NCBI RefSeq assembly: GCF_024972755.1
Contig: NZ_CP087724.1
Coordinates: forward strand, 1,860,001 to 1,924,000
Source of the DNA: Halanaeroarchaeum sp. HSR-CO
GTDB taxonomy: Archaea > Halobacteriota > Halobacteria > Halobacteriales > Halobacteriaceae
DNA: 64,000 bases
Reading direction: 5' to 3'
The translations under genes were made by a program, and so were the position numbers. Shown here in pieces: positions 60,227 to 64,000 of the stretch (position 1 is its first letter; every line of letters starts with the position of its first letter). The notes beneath the pieces were generated by a model. That model ran no database searches and was not told where the DNA came from. It saw only the letters and a list, made by a program, of their open reading frames with translations.

Positions 60227-60618
60227 CCAACACTAGTGGGAAGAAGAAAACGGCCGTCGCGCGCGCTACCGTGCGCGACGGGAAGGGTCGCGTTCGAATC
60301 AACTCGAGACCGATCGAACTGGTCGAACCGGAGATGGCCCGTCTGAAGATGCTGGAGCCGTTCCGCATCGCCGACGAGGACCTCCGCGACCAGGTCGACG
60401 TCGACGTGAACATCCAGGGCGGCGGGTTCGCCGGTCAGGCGGACGCGGTCCGCACGGCCATCGCCCGTGGACTGGTCGAGCATCGAAACGACGCCGAACT
60501 GCGGGACGCCTACATGGCGTTCGACCGCACACTGCTCGTCAACGACGTGCGCCAGTCCGAGTCCAAGAAGTGGGGCGGCCCCGGCGCTCGTGCCCGCTAC
60601 CAGAAATCCTACCGCTAA
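60220..60618 (+). CDS. rpsI: 30S ribosomal protein uS9
   Basis: A 132-residue uS9. [41 protein letters not shown] starts it, [22 protein letters not shown] is central, and the C-terminal tail [14 protein letters not shown] reaches the P-site tRNA. It overlaps uL13 by 7 bases. Confidence 0.95.
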   Translation: MVTNTSGKKKTAVARATVRDGKGRVRINSRPIELVEPEMARLKMLEPFRIADEDLRDQVDVDVNIQGGGFAGQADAVRTAIARGLVEHRNDAELRDAYMAFDRTLLVNDVRQSESKKWGGPGARARYQKSYR

Positions 60619-60630
60619 GGTGATTCAGCC

Positions 60631-60831
60631 ATGATGGTACCCGTCCGATGTTTCACGTGCGGTAATCCGGTGGCCGAGTACTGGGACGAATACAAGGCTC
60701 GTGCCAACACGCACGACGGTGACGAAGACCCCGAGGAGGTACTCGACGACCTGGGACTGGATCGGTACTGCTGTCGCCGTATGCTCGTCTCACACGACGA
60801 CCTGGTCGACGTCGTCTCACCCTACCAATAA
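60631..60831 (+). CDS. rpoN: DNA-directed RNA polymerase subunit Rpo10 (RpoN)
   Basis: A 66-residue zinc protein. The CFTCG near residue 7 and the CCRR pair near 50 form the atypical Cx2C...CC zinc site of Rpo10/Rpb10. Starts at either of two adjacent ATGs (60631 or 60634). It helps hold Rpo3 on the large subunit Rpo2. Confidence 0.95.
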   Translation: MMVPVRCFTCGNPVAEYWDEYKARANTHDGDEDPEEVLDDLGLDRYCCRRMLVSHDDLVDVVSPYQ

Positions 60832-60836
60832 CGAGC

Positions 60837-61010
60837 ATGTCACAGACATACAATCGGTACGAGAAGGCACGCATCATCGGGGCACGGGCCCTGCAGGTCT
60901 CCTACGGGGCACCCGTCCTGATCGACACCGACCAGACCGAACCGATCCTCATCGCGGCCGAGGAGTACGACGAAGAGATCCTCCCCTTCACGGTCCGGAG
61001 GGAGGTCTGA
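60837..61010 (+). CDS. rpoK: DNA-directed RNA polymerase subunit Rpo6 (RpoK)
   Basis: A 57-residue subunit, the archaeal counterpart of Rpb6 and bacterial omega. It shows [24 protein letters not shown], the family's [14 protein letters not shown] core, and ends LPFTVRREV. It starts 5 bases after rpoN and its TGA directly abuts the enolase ATG. Confidence 0.94.
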   Translation: MSQTYNRYEKARIIGARALQVSYGAPVLIDTDQTEPILIAAEEYDEEILPFTVRREV

Positions 61011-62210
61011 ATGACCCGCATCGAGCAGGTCAGCCTCCGTGCGATACTCGATTCGCGCGGGAACCGCACCGTCGAAGCCGACGTCCTGACCGAGTCGGGC
61101 GGGTTCGGTCGTGCCGCCGCACCGAGCGGCGCGAGCACGGGCGAACACGAAGCGATAGAGTTGCGGGTCGACGAGGCCATCGCGGCCGCACGAGAGAAGG
61201 CCGTTCCGCGACTCGAACAACGGGTCTTCGCGGGCGACCAGCGTGCGGTCGACGCCGCCCTCCACGCGGCGGATGGCTCGGAGAACTTCTCCGACATCGG
61301 CGCCAACAGCGCCGTCGCCATCAGCATGGCCGTCGCCAAGGCGGCAGCCGACGTGCTCGGTGCTCCGCTGTACCAGCACCTCGGAGGAGCCTTCCGCGGT
61401 CGTAATTTCCCGATCCCGCTCGGAAACGTGATCGGCGGCGGCGAACACGCCGCCGACGCGACCTACATCCAGGAGTTCCTCGCTGCACCCGTGGGCGCCC
61501 CGAGCGTCCGCGAGGCGGTCTTCGCCAACGCGAGGGTTCACGGCGCCGTCGGCGAGATCCTCACCGACCGCGACATCCCCGCCGCGAAGGGTGACGAAGG
61601 TGCCTGGGCGCCGTCGATCGACGACGCGGAGGCGTTCGATATCGTCGCCGAAGCGACCGACCGCGTGACCGACGAAGTCGGTTTCGAGATCGGTTTCGGC
61701 CTCGACGTGGCCGCCGCCGAACTCTACGACGACGGCGTCTACCGCTACGGCGACGAGGAGCGCTCGACCGCCGAGCAGGTCACGTACGTCGCCGACCTCG
61801 TCGAGGAGTACGACCTGGTCTACGTCGAGGACCCACTCGACGAGAACGATTACACCGCCTTCGCCGACCTCACCGACCGCGTCGGCGAGAAGACACTGAT
61901 CTGCGGCGACGACCTGTTCGTCACCAACACCGACCGCCTCGCCCACGGCATCGACGTGGGTGCGGCCAACAGCGTGCTCGTCAAGCCGAACCAGATCGGG
62001 ACGCTCTCAGACGCGTTCGACGCGATCGAGATGGCCGTCGCAAACGGCTACGACCCGGTCATCTCCCACCGGAGCGGCGAAACCGAAGACGCAACGATCG
62101 CCCACCTCGCCGTGGCGACGGACGCCCCGTACATCAAGACGGGTGCGGTCGGCGGCGAGCGAACCGCGAAGCTCAACGAACTCATTCGCATTGCCGAGGA
62201 GGCACAATGA
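61011..62210 (+). CDS. eno: enolase
   Basis: A 399-residue glycolytic enzyme converting 2-phosphoglycerate to phosphoenolpyruvate. Present are the [10 protein letters not shown] loop near residue 40, metal ligands in [15 protein letters not shown] (Asp near 226), EDPLDENDY and CGDDLFVTN, the catalytic Lys in [13 protein letters not shown] near 330 and SHRSGETED near 360. The ribosomal/polymerase context is conserved in haloarchaea. It overlaps the uS2 gene by 4 bases. Confidence 0.96.
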   Translation: MTRIEQVSLRAILDSRGNRTVEADVLTESGGFGRAAAPSGASTGEHEAIELRVDEAIAAAREKAVPRLEQRVFAGDQRAVDAALHAADGSENFSDIGANSAVAISMAVAKAAADVLGAPLYQHLGGAFRGRNFPIPLGNVIGGGEHAADATYIQEFLAAPVGAPSVREAVFANARVHGAVGEILTDRDIPAAKGDEGAWAPSIDDAEAFDIVAEATDRVTDEVGFEIGFGLDVAAAELYDDGVYRYGDEERSTAEQVTYVADLVEEYDLVYVEDPLDENDYTAFADLTDRVGEKTLICGDDLFVTNTDRLAHGIDVGAANSVLVKPNQIGTLSDAFDAIEMAVANGYDPVISHRSGETEDATIAHLAVATDAPYIKTGAVGGERTAKLNELIRIAEEAQ

Positions 62211-62920
62211 GCGAAAACGAACCAACAGACGACACCGACCTCGAGGCTCCCGACGACGCGGAACCGGCAGCCGAGCCGGACGCCGCCGAGGACGCGGAGC
62301 CACAAGAACAGCCAGAGGACGTGATGGCCGACGAGGACGCCGACCTGCTGATTCCCGTCGAGGATTACCTCGGCGCCGGCGTCCACATCGGCACACAGCA
62401 GAAGACCAAGGATATGGACCGGTTCATCCACCGCGTCCGTACCGACGGTCTGTACGTCCTCGACGTGAGTACGACAGACAGCCGCATCCGCACCGCGGCG
62501 GACTTCCTCGCGAACTACGACCCGGAGCAGGTCCTGGTCACGTCCTCGCGACAGTACGGCCGATTCCCGGCCGAGAAGTTCGCCGAGGCGGTCGGCGCCC
62601 GAGCGCGAACGGGTCGTTTCATCCCGGGCACGCTCACCAACCCGCAGTACGACGGCTACATCGAACCGGACGTCGTCGTGGTGACCGACCCCATCGGTGA
62701 CGCGCAAGCCGTCAAGGAAGCCATCACCGTCGGCATCCCGGTCATCGCGATGTGCGACTCGAACAACTCCACGAGCAACGTCGACCTCGTCGTTCCGACG
62801 AACAACAAGGGTCGACGCGCGCTCTCGGTCGTCTACTGGCTTTTGGCCAACGAGACCCTCGACCGCCGCGGGGCCGAACCCGCCTACGCGCTCGAGGATT
62901 TCGAAGACGACGAACTCTGA
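62207..62920 (+). CDS. rpsB: 30S ribosomal protein uS2
   Basis: A 237-residue uS2 with a very acidic N-terminal extension of about 45 residues, common in halophiles. The core has [59 protein letters not shown], and [38 protein letters not shown], all archaeal marks. Confidence 0.95.
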   Translation: MSENEPTDDTDLEAPDDAEPAAEPDAAEDAEPQEQPEDVMADEDADLLIPVEDYLGAGVHIGTQQKTKDMDRFIHRVRTDGLYVLDVSTTDSRIRTAADFLANYDPEQVLVTSSRQYGRFPAEKFAEAVGARARTGRFIPGTLTNPQYDGYIEPDVVVVTDPIGDAQAVKEAITVGIPVIAMCDSNNSTSNVDLVVPTNNKGRRALSVVYWLLANETLDRRGAEPAYALEDFEDDEL

Positions 62921-62957
62921 TCCGGCGCGGAACGTCCTTTCTGCGGTCGCCGATCGA

Positions 62958-63770
62958 TCAGCGCCGGCTCACGACACCGAGCTGGTGGTCGAATCCCTCG
63001 AAGAAGGCGAGACGACGGTCGAACAGGGACCGCCCGCCGGTGAGCGGGAACTGGTCGGTGGCCCGGTCCATCTCGGCCGAGAGGAAGAGTGCCGCCGGTC
63101 CCGGACCGGACGACTCGAGGCGATCCAGGAGTGGCTCGTCGGTGGGCTCGGCGAGGACGAACGCCTGCTCGGGGAACCACGCCATCTCGCCGAAGTGGGT
63201 GTCCACGTCGGTCTCCGGTTCGGGGAGTCTGTACAGCCGGGCGAACTGCTCGATGGCCGACGCGAGGTCCCGAACGGCGATGACGACCCAGCCGACACCC
63301 GAAAGTGGACTGCCGTAGAGCTCCGAGTCCGGAACCCGATACTCCCTCGGCGTTCGGTCGGCGATCAGGAACGGAAGCACCTCGCGCTCGTCGGAGCCGA
63401 GAAAGCCCATGTCCCACTCGACGTGGGTACCGTCCGGCCGATCACGGCTCGCTCGCTGTGGGCCGTCGACCCGGACGTCGTGGGTGATGAACCGCTGGAG
63501 CTCGGTGTGGACGCTTCCGGTCTGGACACACCAGGCACAGGGACCGTCACCTGCCTCGATCGCCGCCGGCCAGAAACCGGGCTCGCCCTCGCCGGTCGCG
63601 GCGATGAGTTCGACGTACGTCCCATCCGGCAACGGGACGAGGGCCATCTCGGTCGCTCCGTCACCGTGGGTGCCGCCGTACATGGGCGCAAGCCCCACTC
63701 GTTCGAACCGGGCGATGGCCTCGTCGAGGTCGCGGACGGCGTAGGGGACGTGGTCGACGACGGGTCGCAT
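62958..63770 (-). CDS. VOC (glyoxalase-like) family protein
   Basis: A 270-residue protein of the Glyoxalase_3/VOC type. The N-terminal module starts [45 protein letters not shown] and a second module follows near residue 160 ([25 protein letters not shown]). A metal-type His appears in DHVPYA and THVEWD. ATG at 63768-63770 is preferred to the frame 32 codons longer. Its substrate is unknown. Divergent from mevalonate kinase. Confidence 0.82.
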   Translation of the reverse strand: MRPVVDHVPYAVRDLDEAIARFERVGLAPMYGGTHGDGATEMALVPLPDGTYVELIAATGEGEPGFWPAAIEAGDGPCAWCVQTGSVHTELQRFITHDVRVDGPQRASRDRPDGTHVEWDMGFLGSDEREVLPFLIADRTPREYRVPDSELYGSPLSGVGWVVIAVRDLASAIEQFARLYRLPEPETDVDTHFGEMAWFPEQAFVLAEPTDEPLLDRLESSGPGPAALFLSAEMDRATDQFPLTGGRSLFDRRLAFFEGFDHQLGVVSRR

Positions 63771-63858
63771 AGGCGACGATTCGCCGGCCAGACCGATAAG
63801 CGCCGGTGGTGCCCGTCGAAGCCGCATCCATTTTAGTGACCGGCGACCACCCATCGGT

Positions 63859-64000
63859 ATGGCCACCGCATCCGCCCCGGGAAAGGTCTACCTCTTCGGG
63901 GAGCACGCCGTCGTGTACGGCGAACCGGCCGTCCCCTGTGCCATCGAACGTCGGGCGACGGTGACGGTCGAGGAACGAGCGGACGACAGACTCCGAATCG
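63859..64000 (+). CDS. mvk: mevalonate kinase (3' truncated by window)
   Basis: The first 47 codons of a GHMP kinase, running off the window end. [21 protein letters not shown] is the exact N-terminal signature of mevalonate kinase (APGKxxLFGEHxVVYG), which phosphorylates mevalonate on the way to isoprenoid ether lipids. The order rpsB-mvk is conserved in haloarchaea. The ATG at 63859 is 88 bases from the divergent VOC gene. Confidence 0.9.
   Translation, partial: MATASAPGKVYLFGEHAVVYGEPAVPCAIERRATVTVEERADDRLRI

Overview
The window is a piece of a haloarchaeal chromosome (class Halobacteria). The evidence is high GC with strong GC3 bias, very acidic proteins, a TATA-type box about 25-30 bases before many starts with little or no leader, archaeal RNA polymerase subunits (Rpo3, Rpo10, Rpo6), archaeal ribosomal gene order (uS13-uS4-uS11-Rpo3-eL18-uL13-uS9-Rpo10-Rpo6-eno-uS2-mvk), Bat-type HTH regulators and several families known only from haloarchaea. 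I cannot name the genus.

Layout. 1-3.8 kb: end of gyrA, a CBS protein, arginase, a sugar-nucleotide epimerase and a small wHTH regulator. 3.8-13.4 kb: an NDH-2-like flavoprotein, then a long minus-strand nucleoside uptake and salvage cluster (phosphohexomutase, BMP lipoprotein, ABC ATPase, two permeases, cytidine deaminase, uridine phosphorylase). 13.4-17.9 kb: an archaeal type IV pilus/secretion ATPase and membrane core, coupled to a methyltransferase. 17.9-24 kb: tRNA-Gly followed by a 7-unit tandem repeat built from the 3' end of that tRNA; then DUF1059, DJ-1, HD-domain, peroxiredoxin and TatA genes; then tRNA-Arg followed by a second, sequence-different array of the same design. 24-27.4 kb: a large membrane PAS/GAF/Bat regulator split by an in-frame amber codon, and a Cys-rich Bat-like regulator.

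27.4-46.6 kb is a respiratory island. It holds membrane proteins of unknown role, an A-type cytochrome c oxidase (I, II, III) with small extra membrane proteins, a two-domain ArsR-like regulator, a cytochrome b6/bc1-type complex with Rieske protein, a CtaA-half/CtaB fusion for heme O, an ABC exporter, a DUF420 assembly protein, adenine deaminase, cytochrome bd (cydAB) and a CopZ-like chaperone. 46.7-56.7 kb holds HAD, thioesterase, EamA, flavoprotein, aspartate-family aminotransferase with an Lrp regulator, pyruvate-type 2-oxoacid:ferredoxin oxidoreductase (porAB), Mrp/ApbC and MoaA. 56.9-64 kb is the ribosome/RNA polymerase/enolase cluster with tRNA-Ser and tRNA-Leu, ending in the start of mevalonate kinase.

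The strongest candidate for something undescribed is the pair of tRNA-tail arrays (18046-18873 and 23352-23721). Both copy the T-arm and acceptor 3' strand of their own upstream tRNA, pair it with an antisense T-arm copy across a variable hairpin, share hairpin caps, and end in a related terminal element fused to the tRNA-specific tail. Other points worth checking are the amber-split sensor, related palindromes before both terminal oxidases, and a frameshifted gene remnant behind mrp.
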